Notes: generated by a model from the letters alone, not told the origin. Numbered from the stretch's first letter, positions 25,474 through 33,933 are shown. The stretch: 64,000 nt of DNA from Aquamicrobium sp. LC103 (GCF_001014615.2 NZ_LBCQ02000008.1:248001-312000), one strand, 5' to 3'. Translations and numbers: made by a program.

Positions 25474-26391
25474 ATGACGCAGACCGCTTCTGCTCTTTTG
25501 AGCAATCCTGTTTTTTCGCTCGAAGCCCTCGGGCCGCATGCGGCCGGCGAGCTTGACCTGTCCGCCCGTCCCGATGCGGTGCTGGCGCGGCTTGCGGATA
25601 TCGCCAGAGGCACGGCGGCCGAGAGCCGGGTAGGCCGCATGGATCCGGTCGTCGCGAGGGCGCTTCTGCGCAAGGGCGCGGGCCTCGAACCGGTGCCGGG
25701 CGGTCGGGCGCTGCGCGAATGGATCGCGGCAAACGCGGGAAGCTGGCATGGCATATTGAAGCCTTCCGTCAGGGACATCCCGACGACGATCCTCGAGCTC
25801 GGCGGTGCGGCGGCGGAAATCGCGGCCGCTTCGGCGATGCAGGACCGCGAGACCGCGCAGACGAAATACGACGCGCTGATGGCCGCCGAAGGGGCGCGGC
25901 TCGGCATCGGAACCTGGCACGAATACCGTACGGTCTATAGCACCGATGCCTATGTCTCCGTGTTCGATCCCTCGGTACGCCGCGACCATCATCTCGGCAT
26001 CGATCTCTTCTGCGACGCGGGGACCGCGCTTGTCCTGCCGATGGACGGCGAGGTGGTCGACGCGCGGATCATCGATGCGCGGCTCGACTATGGCGGCGTT
26101 CTCGTCCTCGAGCATGAATTCGCGGAGGGACGGAAGTTCTGGTCGCTGTGGGGCCATCTCAGCCATGCCTCGGCGCGGGCCTGGAAACCGGGAGATCGCA
26201 TCGCCGCTGGAACGACCTTCTGCGACATGGGCGATTTCGAGGAGAACGGCTGGTGGCTGCCGCACCTGCATTTCCAGCTCAGCGCGGAGAAATATCCGGA
26301 TTTCGGAATGATGCCGGGCGTGGGCGAGGGCGCCTTCCTTTCCATCTGGACGGATCTCTTCCCGGATCCGACGCCGCTGATCTTCAAATAG
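25474..26391 (+). CDS. Cytoplasmic M23-family metallopeptidase-like protein
   Basis: A 305-residue protein. The C-terminal half is a lysostaphin/M23 fold with all zinc ligands: H173 and D177 in DHHLGID and H264/H266 in PHLHFQ, plus H228 in LWGHLS. The N-terminal 150 residues are helical and not recognised. There is no signal peptide, unlike ordinary M23 endopeptidases, which act on peptidoglycan. The sequence around GIDLFCDAGTALVLPMDGEVV and ENGWWLPHLHFQ recalls, from memory, the M23-like domain found fused to kinase and class III aminotransferase domains in some cytoplasmic proteins. The ATG at 25474 follows GAGGAACAAA; 25459 is an alternative. Likely acts on the imported compound. Role unproven. 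Confidence 0.82.
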   Translation: MTQTASALLSNPVFSLEALGPHAAGELDLSARPDAVLARLADIARGTAAESRVGRMDPVVARALLRKGAGLEPVPGGRALREWIAANAGSWHGILKPSVRDIPTTILELGGAAAEIAAASAMQDRETAQTKYDALMAAEGARLGIGTWHEYRTVYSTDAYVSVFDPSVRRDHHLGIDLFCDAGTALVLPMDGEVVDARIIDARLDYGGVLVLEHEFAEGRKFWSLWGHLSHASARAWKPGDRIAAGTTFCDMGDFEENGWWLPHLHFQLSAEKYPDFGMMPGVGEGAFLSIWTDLFPDPTPLIFK

Positions 26392-26416
26392 GCGCAGCGC
26401 GACGCGCCTATTTGAA
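26383..26416. terminator. Bidirectional terminator between convergent operons
   Basis: A perfect 13-base inverted repeat: TTCAAATAGGCGC at 26383-26395 pairs with GCGCCTATTTGAA at 26404-26416 around an eight-base loop. The stop codon of the M23-like gene is inside the left arm. The A/T-rich outer parts give a T-rich 3' side in both directions. It separates the plus-strand peptide operon from the minus-strand TRAP operon. Confidence 0.8.
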
Positions 26417-26436
26417 CGCGCCGCGGTCGCCCTTGG

Positions 26437-27258
26437 TCAATAGTTGGAGGTAGGAGCGCCGTTCGACGTCGACGTTTCCGTCCTGCCGGCGAATTCGCTC
26501 AACATCCTGTCTCGCTCGGCGGCTGCCGCGCGGGCTGAATTGACCAACAGCGACACGTCGTTCGGCCCGATGATGAAGCGATAGCCGAGCCGCGCAAGGT
26601 CGCTCATGCCGCGGCCGGCGCCGACTATGGTTCCGAGCGGCTTTCCAGCTTCCGCCGCGCCTTTCTCGATCCGCTTCAGAAGTTCCTGCGGTGCGGGTTC
26701 CTCCATGCGCTCCATATGATCGATGGAGGCGGCAAGATCGTTCGGCCCGACGAACAGCATGTCGATGCCGGGAACCGCCGCGATCTCCTTCAGGTTCTCG
26801 ACCGCCTCGACGTGCTCGATCTGCACCATGAGCAGCAGCTCCTCGTGGGCGCGGGCGGCATAGTCCGGCCGCGCGCCATAGCGCGAGGCGCGCAGGATCG
26901 GAGCTGCGTAGCCCCTGCGCCCGCGACCTGGATACCGGCAGAAATCCGCGATCGACTTCGCCTGTGCGGCGGTGTTCACCTGCGGCACGATGATCGATCT
27001 GATGCCGCGGTCGAGCACACGCTTCAGCGTCGTCTCCGATCCGTCCGGCACGCGCATCACCACGTCACCGCCCGCAGCCTCCACGGCGCGGGCGACGTGG
27101 ACGGCCTGCTCGATGCCGCCGACGCCGTGCTCGCCGTCGATGACGATCGTCGGCCAGCCGTTCATCGCCATGGCTTCGGCATTGTCCGGACTTCCCATCT
27201 CCGACCAGGCGGCGGTGACGATCTCGCCGGCCTGGAGGCGTTCTTTCAGTCGGTTCAT
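26437..27258 (-). CDS. HpcH/HpaI-family aldolase/citrate lyase protein
   Basis: A 273-residue class II pyruvate aldolase-like protein. The metal and substrate motifs DGEHGVGG (near residue 42), QVNTAAQAKSIADFCRYPG, LLMVQIEHVEAVENL and MLFVGPNDLAASI match the family, which includes 2-keto-3-deoxy-L-rhamnonate and 4-hydroxy-2-oxoheptanedioate aldolases. These enzymes split a 2-keto acid into pyruvate and an aldehyde. ATG 27258 overlaps the stop of the FAD-linked dehydrogenase, so the two are coupled; oxidation of a 2-hydroxy acid followed by retro-aldol cleavage is a natural sequence. The longer frame to 27999 is a shadow. Confidence 0.93.
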   Translation of the reverse strand: MNRLKERLQAGEIVTAAWSEMGSPDNAEAMAMNGWPTIVIDGEHGVGGIEQAVHVARAVEAAGGDVVMRVPDGSETTLKRVLDRGIRSIIVPQVNTAAQAKSIADFCRYPGRGRRGYAAPILRASRYGARPDYAARAHEELLLMVQIEHVEAVENLKEIAAVPGIDMLFVGPNDLAASIDHMERMEEPAPQELLKRIEKGAAEAGKPLGTIVGAGRGMSDLARLGYRFIIGPNDVSLLVNSARAAAAERDRMLSEFAGRTETSTSNGAPTSNY

Positions 27259-28685
27259 GCGAAAGTCTCCGTCTTGGGCAGGTCGATCACCTTGCCCGGA
27301 TTGAGAATGCCCTTCGGATCGAGCGCGAATTTGATGCGCGCCATCAGCGCGAGCTCCTCGGCGCTGCGCGTGAAGGGCAGATAGGGTTTCTTGACCGTGC
27401 CGATGCCGTGCTCGGCCGAGACCGTGCCGCCGAAGCCGCGAACCGTCTCGTAGACGATGCGATTGATCTCCTTCGAAGGCTGCTCGGCGGCACCTTCCAC
27501 AAGCGCCACGATATGGAGGTTTCCGTCGCCGATATGGCCGTAATAGACCGAATGGCACCCGGCGACTTCGTTCTCCAGCCGCTTGCGGCAGGTGCCGGCG
27601 AACCTGTCCATCTCGGCGACCGGCAGGCCGATGTCGAAGGCACAATGCGGCCCGAGCACGGTCTGGAACTCGCCGGCTGCGTCCCGGGTGCGCCAGAAGG
27701 CCAGTATGTCGGCCCTGCTCTGGGCGATCGCCGCGTCGGCGATCAGTCCCGCCTCGAACTGCGCTTCCATCCAGCGGTTGAAGCGCTCGCCGTCGACGGC
27801 CTCGTCGAGTCCCTGCGCCTCGATCAGCACGTAGAAAGCGTGCTTGCCCTCGATCGGCTTGCGGATGCCCTGCACACGCTCGGTGGCGGCGTGCCAGTAG
27901 TCCGGCCACATGACCTCGAAAGCCGAAAGGAGCGGGCCAAGGCCCTTTCGCGCGCCGCCAAGCAGTTTGACCACGCTCTCGTAATCGTCGACGCCGCAAA
28001 GCGCCGCCATGGTGCAGCCGGGCTGCGGCTGCAGGCGCAACACGGCGCGCGTGATGACGCCGAGCGTGCCTTCCGAGCCGATGAAGAGCTGCTTGAGATC
28101 GTAGCCGGCATTGTTCTTGATCATCTTGTTGAGGCTGGTGATGAGCGTGCCGTCGGCCAGCGCCACCTCGATGCCGAGGACCATTTCGCGCGCCATGCCG
28201 TAGCGGATGACCCGGTTGCCGCCCGCATTGGTGCCGAGATTGCCGCCGATCGCGCAGCTTCCGCGGGCGCCGAGATCGAGCGGGATGAAGAAGCCGGCCT
28301 CGTCAGCGGCTTTCTGGATCACTTCGAGCGGCGTGCCGGCCCTGACCGTCATCGTGGCCGCAGCCGGGTCGATTTCCTCGATTCCCTGCAGGCGCTCGAG
28401 CGACAGCGCGATCGCATCGGCGATCGGGTGAGCGCCGCCTGCCAGCCCCGTCAATCCGCCCTGCGGAACGACCGGAACGCCGTACTCGGCGCATATCCTC
28501 AAGGCGGCCGCGACTTCTCCGGGCGTTCCGGGACGAAACACGGCAAGCGGTGTCACCGGCGGCAGGAAGCTCGTGTCGGCCCGGTTACGGGCCGGGATGT
28601 CGTCTCCCGTCAGAAGTGCGTTTTTATCGAACAATCCTGTGAGCGCCTCGATACAGGCGCTCGCACGGGAAGAGGCGACGGTCAT
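27255..28685 (-). CDS. FAD-linked 2-hydroxyacid dehydrogenase/oxidase (GlcD / D-lactate dehydrogenase family)
   Basis: A 476-residue VAO-type flavoprotein. FAD-binding motifs are clear: VPVVPQGGLTGLAGGAHP, then GSCAIGGNLGTNAGGNRVIRYG. The C-terminal FAD-oxidase part contains VYYGHIGDGNLHIVAL and VSAEHGIGTVKKPYLP. Members oxidise D-lactate, glycolate or D-2-hydroxyglutarate to the 2-keto acid and pass electrons to quinone or an electron carrier. It follows the TRAP binding-protein gene after a strong stem-loop. The imported substrate is therefore likely a 2-hydroxy acid or becomes one. Confidence 0.95.
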   Translation of the reverse strand: MTVASSRASACIEALTGLFDKNALLTGDDIPARNRADTSFLPPVTPLAVFRPGTPGEVAAALRICAEYGVPVVPQGGLTGLAGGAHPIADAIALSLERLQGIEEIDPAAATMTVRAGTPLEVIQKAADEAGFFIPLDLGARGSCAIGGNLGTNAGGNRVIRYGMAREMVLGIEVALADGTLITSLNKMIKNNAGYDLKQLFIGSEGTLGVITRAVLRLQPQPGCTMAALCGVDDYESVVKLLGGARKGLGPLLSAFEVMWPDYWHAATERVQGIRKPIEGKHAFYVLIEAQGLDEAVDGERFNRWMEAQFEAGLIADAAIAQSRADILAFWRTRDAAGEFQTVLGPHCAFDIGLPVAEMDRFAGTCRKRLENEVAGCHSVYYGHIGDGNLHIVALVEGAAEQPSKEINRIVYETVRGFGGTVSAEHGIGTVKKPYLPFTRSAEELALMARIKFALDPKGILNPGKVIDLPKTETFA

Positions 28686-28711
28686 TTCTTGTCCTTTGTC
28701 GAGAAGATTTT

Positions 28712-28737
28712 CCCGGCGGCAACGTGGTGCCGCCGGG
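28712..28737 (-). other. Strong stem-loop between TRAP binding-protein gene and dehydrogenase gene
   Basis: CCCGGCGGCA (28712-28721) pairs perfectly with TGCCGCCGGG (28728-28737) around a six-base loop. It lies 23 bases after the DctP-type stop on the transcribed strand. No T-run follows on that strand, so RNA stabilisation or partial termination fits better than full termination. Confidence 0.65.
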
Positions 28738-28760
28738 AGCCTTGGGAGGCTTGTTCGGGC

Positions 28761-29765
28761 TTACTGACCGCGCATTTCGGCGAGTTGACCCTGGACGATC
28801 TCCAGCGCCTCCTTGCCGATCGTCGCCGCGTTGGCTTCGTAGACGGGCATCACGGCTTCGCGCAGGCGCGCCATTTCCTCTTCGGAAAGCTCGCCGACCT
28901 CCATGCCGTGCTCCTTCAGGACAGCAAGGGCCTCGCCGGTCGCCTCGCGGCTGCGGGCGAGCTGCGCGGTGCGGCCCTCGCCGGCGCATTTCTGCAGAAG
29001 CTCCTGCTCCTGCGGCGTGTAGCTGTCCCAGACCTTCTTCGAGAACATCACCGGTGTCGGCGAATAGGCGTGGCGTGTCAGCGTCAGATACTTCTGGACC
29101 TCGTAGAATTTCGAGGCCTCGATCAGCGTCAGCGGGTTCTCCTGACCGTCGACCGCGCCTGTTTCAAGGGCGGTGAACACCTCGCCGAACGCCATCGGAA
29201 CCGGATTGGCGCCGAGGCGTCGGAACGTCTCGAGGAAGATGTTGTTCTGCATCACGCGGAAGTTGAGGCCCTTGAAATCCTCCATCTTCTCGACCGGATG
29301 CCTCGAGTTCGTCGCGTTGCGGAAGCCGTTCTCCCAGAAGGAAAGCAGAACCAGTCCGTGCGCCGGCATCTTTTCGGCGAGATAATCATAGTAGGGGCCG
29401 GTGAGCACCGCATCGGCCTCCTCGTCCGAGCCGAACAGGAACGGCAGCCCGAAGACGTTCATGCCGGGTTCGATGCCGCCCAGTGCGTCCGAACCCGCGA
29501 CGACCATCTCGATCGAGCCGGAGCGGGTCGACTGCGTGGCGTCGAGATCGTCGCCCAGCGCCCCGGAATAGAAGCCGCGCAGCTTGATCTTGCCGCCCGA
29601 GCCTTCCTCCAGACATGCCGACATCGCGTCGACGCCCGCCGAGACGGGATGGTCCTTCGAGGCGCCGTTCGACACCTTGATCGTGCGGCTGTTGAACTCG
29701 GCCGACGCGGTTCCGGCGAACATGGAAGCAGCCATCAAGGCAGCGGTGAAGATTTTCAGTTTCAT
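28761..29765 (-). CDS. TRAP transporter substrate-binding protein (DctP family)
   Basis: A 334-residue periplasmic protein with a signal peptide (MKLKIFTAALMAASMFAG, cleaved near ASAEF). DctP features include the GLPFLFGSDEEADAVL segment, the carboxylate-binding arginine in KGLNFRVMQNNIF, and PVPMAFGEVFTALETGAVDGQENPL. TRAP proteins bind organic acids and use ion gradients. DctM and DctQ genes lie directly upstream in the operon. Strong AGGAAA before the ATG. The substrate is probably a carboxylate, consistent with the hydroxyacid dehydrogenase and aldolase next to it. Confidence 0.95.
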   Translation of the reverse strand: MKLKIFTAALMAASMFAGTASAEFNSRTIKVSNGASKDHPVSAGVDAMSACLEEGSGGKIKLRGFYSGALGDDLDATQSTRSGSIEMVVAGSDALGGIEPGMNVFGLPFLFGSDEEADAVLTGPYYDYLAEKMPAHGLVLLSFWENGFRNATNSRHPVEKMEDFKGLNFRVMQNNIFLETFRRLGANPVPMAFGEVFTALETGAVDGQENPLTLIEASKFYEVQKYLTLTRHAYSPTPVMFSKKVWDSYTPQEQELLQKCAGEGRTAQLARSREATGEALAVLKEHGMEVGELSEEEMARLREAVMPVYEANAATIGKEALEIVQGQLAEMRGQ

Positions 29766-29822
29766 TCCGTTTCCTCCAAAAGACAGGTTTGTACGGGGAC
29801 GTAGTGCCGCGCCCCTTTCGGC

Positions 29823-31100
29823 TCAGCGCAGGAATTCCAGCGGGACCAGAACGAGTTGCGGGAACAGGACGAGCAGGAACAAGACGACGATCTGCGCGGC
29901 GATGAAGGGAAGGGATCCCTTGATGACCGTGTGCAGCGGCAATCGCGCCACTCCGCTCGCAACGCTCATCACGATGCCGACCGGCGGCGTGACGAGGCCG
30001 ATCGCCGTGTTGATGACGAAGAGGACGCCGAAATAGACCGGGTCGATGCCTGCCGCCGTGACGACGGGAAGCAGCACCGGCGCCAGGATCAGGATCGTCG
30101 GCCCCATGTCGAGCGCCATGCCGATCACCAGGATGATCAACATGATGACGATGAGAAGCATCGTCGGGTTCTCCGCGATCGGCTCGACCATATCCATGAC
30201 GACGCCGGAGAGATCGGCGATCGAGATGAACCAGGCGGTCGTCAGCGCGGCGGCGGCCAGCATCATCACCACCGCCGTCGTGACCGCCGCGTTACGCAGG
30301 ACGTCGAACATGTGGTGGAATTTCAGCTCGCGGTGGATGACGGTGCCGACGAAGATGGCATAGACGGCGGCGACCACGGCGGCTTCCGTCGGCGTCACGA
30401 TGCCGAAGCGGATGCCGCCCAGGATGATGACCGGCATGCCGAGCGACCAGCCGGCCTTGGCGGTGGCGTCGAGGCGCGCCTTCCAGCCCTGCCGCTCCAT
30501 CGTCTGGACATTGTCGCGGCGCGACACGATCGCCCAGGCGACGGCAAGCCCAATGCCCATCATCAGGCCGGGCACGATGCCGGCGAGGAAGAGCTGGGTG
30601 ATCGAGATGTTCGTTGCGACGCCGAAGATGATGTAGGCGATCGACGGCGGCATGATGGGCGCGATGGTTCCGCCCGTCGCCATCAGGCCGACCGAGCGGC
30701 CTTCCTCGTAGCCGGCGGCGCGCATCATCGGCAGGAGCATGGCGATGAGGGCCGCCGTGTCGGCTGCCGCCGAGCCGGAAAGACTGGCCATGATGACGGC
30801 CGCGAGGATCGCGACGAAGCCAAGGCCACCCTGCCGGTGACCGAGGAATGCCGTGGCGAAGGCGATGATGCGCTTCGACATGCCGCCGGCATTCATCAGC
30901 TCGCCGGCGAGAAGGAAGAACGGAATCGCCAGAAGCGGAAAGCTGTTGGCGCCGACGACCATGCGCTGCGCGATGATCTGCGGGTCGAACATGTCGAGAT
31001 AGAGGCCCATGGTGAGGGCGCAGAGAATGAGCGCGAAGGCGACCGGCACGCCGACGACCAGCGCGCCCCCGAGGGTCGCGATGAAGATTGCGAGGGTCAT
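29823..31100 (-). CDS. TRAP transporter large permease (DctM family)
   Basis: A 425-residue protein with about 12 membrane helices, normal for DctM. The N-terminus LAIFIATLGGALVVGVPVAFALIL, the FPLLAIPFFLLAGELMNAGGMS block, and GSAAADTAALIAMLLPMM are family signatures. ATG 31100 overlaps the DctQ stop as ATGA. It forms the Na+-coupled transport core with DctQ. Confidence 0.96.
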   Translation of the reverse strand: MTLAIFIATLGGALVVGVPVAFALILCALTMGLYLDMFDPQIIAQRMVVGANSFPLLAIPFFLLAGELMNAGGMSKRIIAFATAFLGHRQGGLGFVAILAAVIMASLSGSAAADTAALIAMLLPMMRAAGYEEGRSVGLMATGGTIAPIMPPSIAYIIFGVATNISITQLFLAGIVPGLMMGIGLAVAWAIVSRRDNVQTMERQGWKARLDATAKAGWSLGMPVIILGGIRFGIVTPTEAAVVAAVYAIFVGTVIHRELKFHHMFDVLRNAAVTTAVVMMLAAAALTTAWFISIADLSGVVMDMVEPIAENPTMLLIVIMLIILVIGMALDMGPTILILAPVLLPVVTAAGIDPVYFGVLFVINTAIGLVTPPVGIVMSVASGVARLPLHTVIKGSLPFIAAQIVVLFLLVLFPQLVLVPLEFLR

Positions 31101-31612
31101 GCGGTGAGCTCCACCTCTACGGGGCGAGGGGTTTTATAGGGGTCGTAGGTGCCGCGAAGCGCGCCGATCATGCGGTAAAGGCTGATGATGCCGATGCAGA
31201 TGGCGGTCGGGATGACGATGCCGAACACCCAGATCATCGAGATGCCGGTGACGGGCGCATGGTCGGTGGCCGTGATGCCCGATTGCCGCCAGGCGCCGGA
31301 AAACAGCAGCCAGCAAGCATAGAGGATCAGACCATTGGCGACGAAGAGCAGGACGCGGCGCATGGCCGGCCCGGCCGAGGCGACGACAAGGTCGAAGCCC
31401 ATATGCTGGTGATGCCGCATCGCGACGATCGCGCCCAGGAAAATGAGCCAGATGAAGAAGAACCGTGACAGTTCCTCCGAGATGTCGAGGCCGGAACTGA
31501 ATGCGTAGCGCAGCACGACATTGGCGAATACCATCACCGTCATGCCGGCCAAGAGCAGAACGAGCAGCAGCTCGAGAAACTTGAAGAACAGGTCTATTGC
31601 CCTGTCGATCAT
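31097..31612 (-). CDS. TRAP transporter small permease (DctQ family)
   Basis: A 171-residue protein with four predicted helices. ELLLVLLLAGMTVMVFANVVLRYAF and DISEELSRFFFIWLIFLGAIVAMR are the conserved DctQ parts. The ATG at 31612 overlaps the end of the SDR gene by four bases. A longer frame reaching 32152 runs through the SDR gene in the wrong frame. It pairs with the DctM-type subunit downstream. Confidence 0.94.
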   Translation of the reverse strand: MIDRAIDLFFKFLELLLVLLLAGMTVMVFANVVLRYAFSSGLDISEELSRFFFIWLIFLGAIVAMRHHQHMGFDLVVASAGPAMRRVLLFVANGLILYACWLLFSGAWRQSGITATDHAPVTGISMIWVFGIVIPTAICIGIISLYRMIGALRGTYDPYKTPRPVEVELTA

Positions 31613-32337
31613 TTCCTTCCTCCCGAAATGGTGATCACTTCCCCGGTCGTGTAAGGCGCGGAAAACAAGAGCCAGACGGCGGCTTCCGCGACCTCGCCGG
31701 CGGTTCCGAGGCGGTGAAGGGGTATGGTCGTCGCGCGTTCCTCCATCTCGGAGCGGTCGGCGAAGACGTCTTTCTGGATGTCCGTATCGATGATGCCGGG
31801 CGCCAGGGCGTTGACGCGGATGCCGGGTGCAAGCTCGCGCGCCATGGCAAGCGTCAGCGACTGCAGCGCGCCCTTGCTGGCGGCGTATGCGGCGTTGCCG
31901 GCCGCGCCGCCATTGCTCGCGGCGATCGACGAGAGATTGACGATCGCCGCCTTCGGATGATCGGCGCGCCGGTTGAGGAAGGCGCCGGTGACGACGAAGG
32001 CGCTGCGGACATTGATCGCCAGCACGCGGTCGACCTCCGCCGGATCTATTGCGTCGAGCGTCATGCGTCGGCCGATGATGCCGGCATTGTTGACGAGATG
32101 CGTCGGCTTCCAGCCGGCGCCGGAGAGCCCGGCCGCCGCGCTCTCGACGCAAGCAGGATCGGAAACGTCGACGTTGGCCGTCAGTGCCTTGTCGCCGAGC
32201 GCTTCCTGCGCGGCCTCGAGCCGGGCCGCATCCACGTCCCAGAGAACCGCGCGTGCGCCGCCGGCCACCGCCGCGTCGGCGATGGCCCGGCCGATGCCGG
32301 CGGCACCACCGGTTATCAGGACGACGGCGTCCTTCAC
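31609..32337 (-). CDS. Short-chain dehydrogenase/reductase
   Basis: A 242-residue classical SDR. The coenzyme motif TGGAAGIG is near residues 9-16, NNAG near 88-91, the catalytic serine in NLSSIAA, and the YxxxK pair in AAYAASKG. The C-terminus ends TTGEVITISGGRK. It oxidises or reduces a hydroxyl or keto group with NAD(P). Its ATG overlaps the end of the lyase gene upstream, and its stop overlaps DctQ, so it is fully embedded in the TRAP operon and likely shares its pathway. Confidence 0.95.
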   Translation of the reverse strand: MKDAVVLITGGAAGIGRAIADAAVAGGARAVLWDVDAARLEAAQEALGDKALTANVDVSDPACVESAAAGLSGAGWKPTHLVNNAGIIGRRMTLDAIDPAEVDRVLAINVRSAFVVTGAFLNRRADHPKAAIVNLSSIAASNGGAAGNAAYAASKGALQSLTLAMARELAPGIRVNALAPGIIDTDIQKDVFADRSEMEERATTIPLHRLGTAGEVAEAAVWLLFSAPYTTGEVITISGGRK

Positions 32338-33194
32338 CGGCCGAACCTTTCGTCGAGGTCCTGATGGAAGCGCAGATCGACGATGTCGCAGAAATCGGCG
32401 TAACTGTGTTGCGCCGGTCCGCCTTCCGGCGTGCCGGCGTCGCGCAGATGGGCGAGTGCGTTGGCGACCGCGCGAGTCGCGCTCAACAGCGCGGTCAGTG
32501 CGTAAAACACGACCGTGAAACCCATTTCCTCGAGATCGGAGGCCTTCAGCGCCACCGTCTCGTTGCCGTCGACGATTGACACCACCTTCGGCCCGGACAC
32601 TGCCCTGGCGACGGCCTCGATCTCGGAAATCTTCTTGATGCCGTCGACGAAGACGAGATCGACGCCGGCATCCTGATAGAGCTTCGCCCTATCGATGGCC
32701 TCCTGGGCTCCCTTGGCCGGCAGCGCATCGGTTCGGCCGATGATGACGAGATCGTCGTTGCCGCGTGCTTCGAGCGCCGCCTTCAGACGAAACGCCGCCT
32801 CGTCGCGATCCATCAGCCTGATACCGGCCATCTGGCCGCATCTTTTCGGCGCCACCTGGTCCTCGAGGTGGATCGCCGCGACGCCGGCCTGGATATATTC
32901 GCGCACCGTGCGGTGAATGTTGGACGGGCCGCCATAGCCGGTATCGGCGTCGGCGATGACGGGTATCGAAACGGCGCGCGTCATGTTGCGCGCATGCTCC
33001 GTCATCTCGGTCTGCGTCAGCAGCCCGATGTCGGGCGTGCCGAGCCGTGTGGCGGTTGCGCCGAAGCCGGTCATGTAGACGGCCTCGAAGCCCGCCTGCT
33101 CGACGAGCCGGGCGCTGAGGCTGTCGGGTGCGCCGGGCGCGGCCAAAATCCTCGGCCCCCGCAGCAGGCTGCGAAGTTTTTCGGTCTGGTTCAT
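32334..33194 (-). CDS. Isocitrate lyase/PEP mutase family lyase (methylisocitrate or dimethylmalate lyase-like)
   Basis: A 286-residue protein of the ICL/PEPM superfamily. DADTGYGGPSN binds the metal, and IHLEDQVAPKRCGQMAG holds the cysteine loop. Cysteine in KRCG supports C-C lyase activity rather than phosphonate mutase activity, but the next residue is Gln where family lyases have His (KRCGH), so the usual chemistry may differ. EYIQAGVAAIHLEDQ and LVIIGRTDALPAKG also match. It is the first enzyme gene after the GntR regulator. Products would be a 2-keto acid or glyoxylate plus a carboxylate; the substrate is not determined. Confidence 0.9.
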   Translation of the reverse strand: MNQTEKLRSLLRGPRILAAPGAPDSLSARLVEQAGFEAVYMTGFGATATRLGTPDIGLLTQTEMTEHARNMTRAVSIPVIADADTGYGGPSNIHRTVREYIQAGVAAIHLEDQVAPKRCGQMAGIRLMDRDEAAFRLKAALEARGNDDLVIIGRTDALPAKGAQEAIDRAKLYQDAGVDLVFVDGIKKISEIEAVARAVSGPKVVSIVDGNETVALKASDLEEMGFTVVFYALTALLSATRAVANALAHLRDAGTPEGGPAQHSYADFCDIVDLRFHQDLDERFGR

Positions 33195-33197
33195 TGT

Positions 33198-33899
33198 TCA
33201 GGCTCTCCTGGTGCCCTTATGGGCGGGAAGCGATTTGCGGGCGACGCGCATCGTTCGCCACACATGCTCGTCCATCACCGTGGCGAGGGCTTCCATGTCC
33301 TTCGCAGCGATCATCTCGGCCATCTGCAGATGCTCGGGATAGCTGGCGTCCCCCGGCCGGCCGTATTCCTCGCTCAGCGAGGTCCGGATGGCGGCGAGCT
33401 GCCCCTCGGCGGTGTTGTAGGCCGCTTCCACAAGCCGGTTGCCGCAATGGTCGAAGGCGGCGCGGTGGAAGGCGGCGTCGGCGCGGCCGTAGGCATATTG
33501 ATCGCCTGCAGCCTGCGCCCCATCCATCGCGGCGATCGCGGCCCGCACCGCCTTCACCAGCCCCTTATGATCGCGGGCTATCGACAATCGAAGCGCCTGC
33601 ATCTCCAGCATGAGCCGGTATTCGCAAAGCTCCTCGACATCGGCGAGGGTGGGAGAAAAGACGAAACTGCCGCGCTTGGGGCGGACAACGACGAGGCCGG
33701 TCTGCTGCAACTGCATCAGCGCGTCGCGAACCGGGGTGCGGCTGACGCCGAACGCCTCGGCCAGCTTGTCCTCGGAAATGTTCTCACCGAGCGCAAACTG
33801 ACCCTCGATGATCGCTTCGCGCATGCGCTCGACGACAAGCTCCGTCAAGGAACGCGGCTGCTTGATGCGAAGGCTCTTTACCTCACTCAAAATCGACAT
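33198..33899 (-). CDS. GntR-family (FadR/FCD subgroup) transcriptional regulator
   Basis: A 233-residue regulator with one winged helix (SEDKLAEAFGVSRTPVRDAL, then VVRPKRGSFVFSPT) and an FCD ligand-binding domain (LCEYRLMLEMQALRL, DAAFHRAAFDHCGNRLV). ATG 33899 is the right start; the frame to 34190 is upstream noise. It is the first gene of the TRAP operon, three bases before the lyase gene, and a perfect dyad 34 bases upstream is its likely operator. It should repress the operon until its carboxylate ligand is present. Confidence 0.94.
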   Translation of the reverse strand: MSILSEVKSLRIKQPRSLTELVVERMREAIIEGQFALGENISEDKLAEAFGVSRTPVRDALMQLQQTGLVVVRPKRGSFVFSPTLADVEELCEYRLMLEMQALRLSIARDHKGLVKAVRAAIAAMDGAQAAGDQYAYGRADAAFHRAAFDHCGNRLVEAAYNTAEGQLAAIRTSLSEEYGRPGDASYPEHLQMAEMIAAKDMEALATVMDEHVWRTMRVARKSLPAHKGTRRA

Positions 33900-33933
33900 C
33901 CTCCCAAGGCCGTCGGCGACTGCCTCTTTCTGT

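Noticed and set aside
27408-29804. A 798-codon open frame on the plus strand
   Set aside because: It runs antisense to the dehydrogenase and DctP-type genes, which are both clearly recognised. No domain is visible in it.
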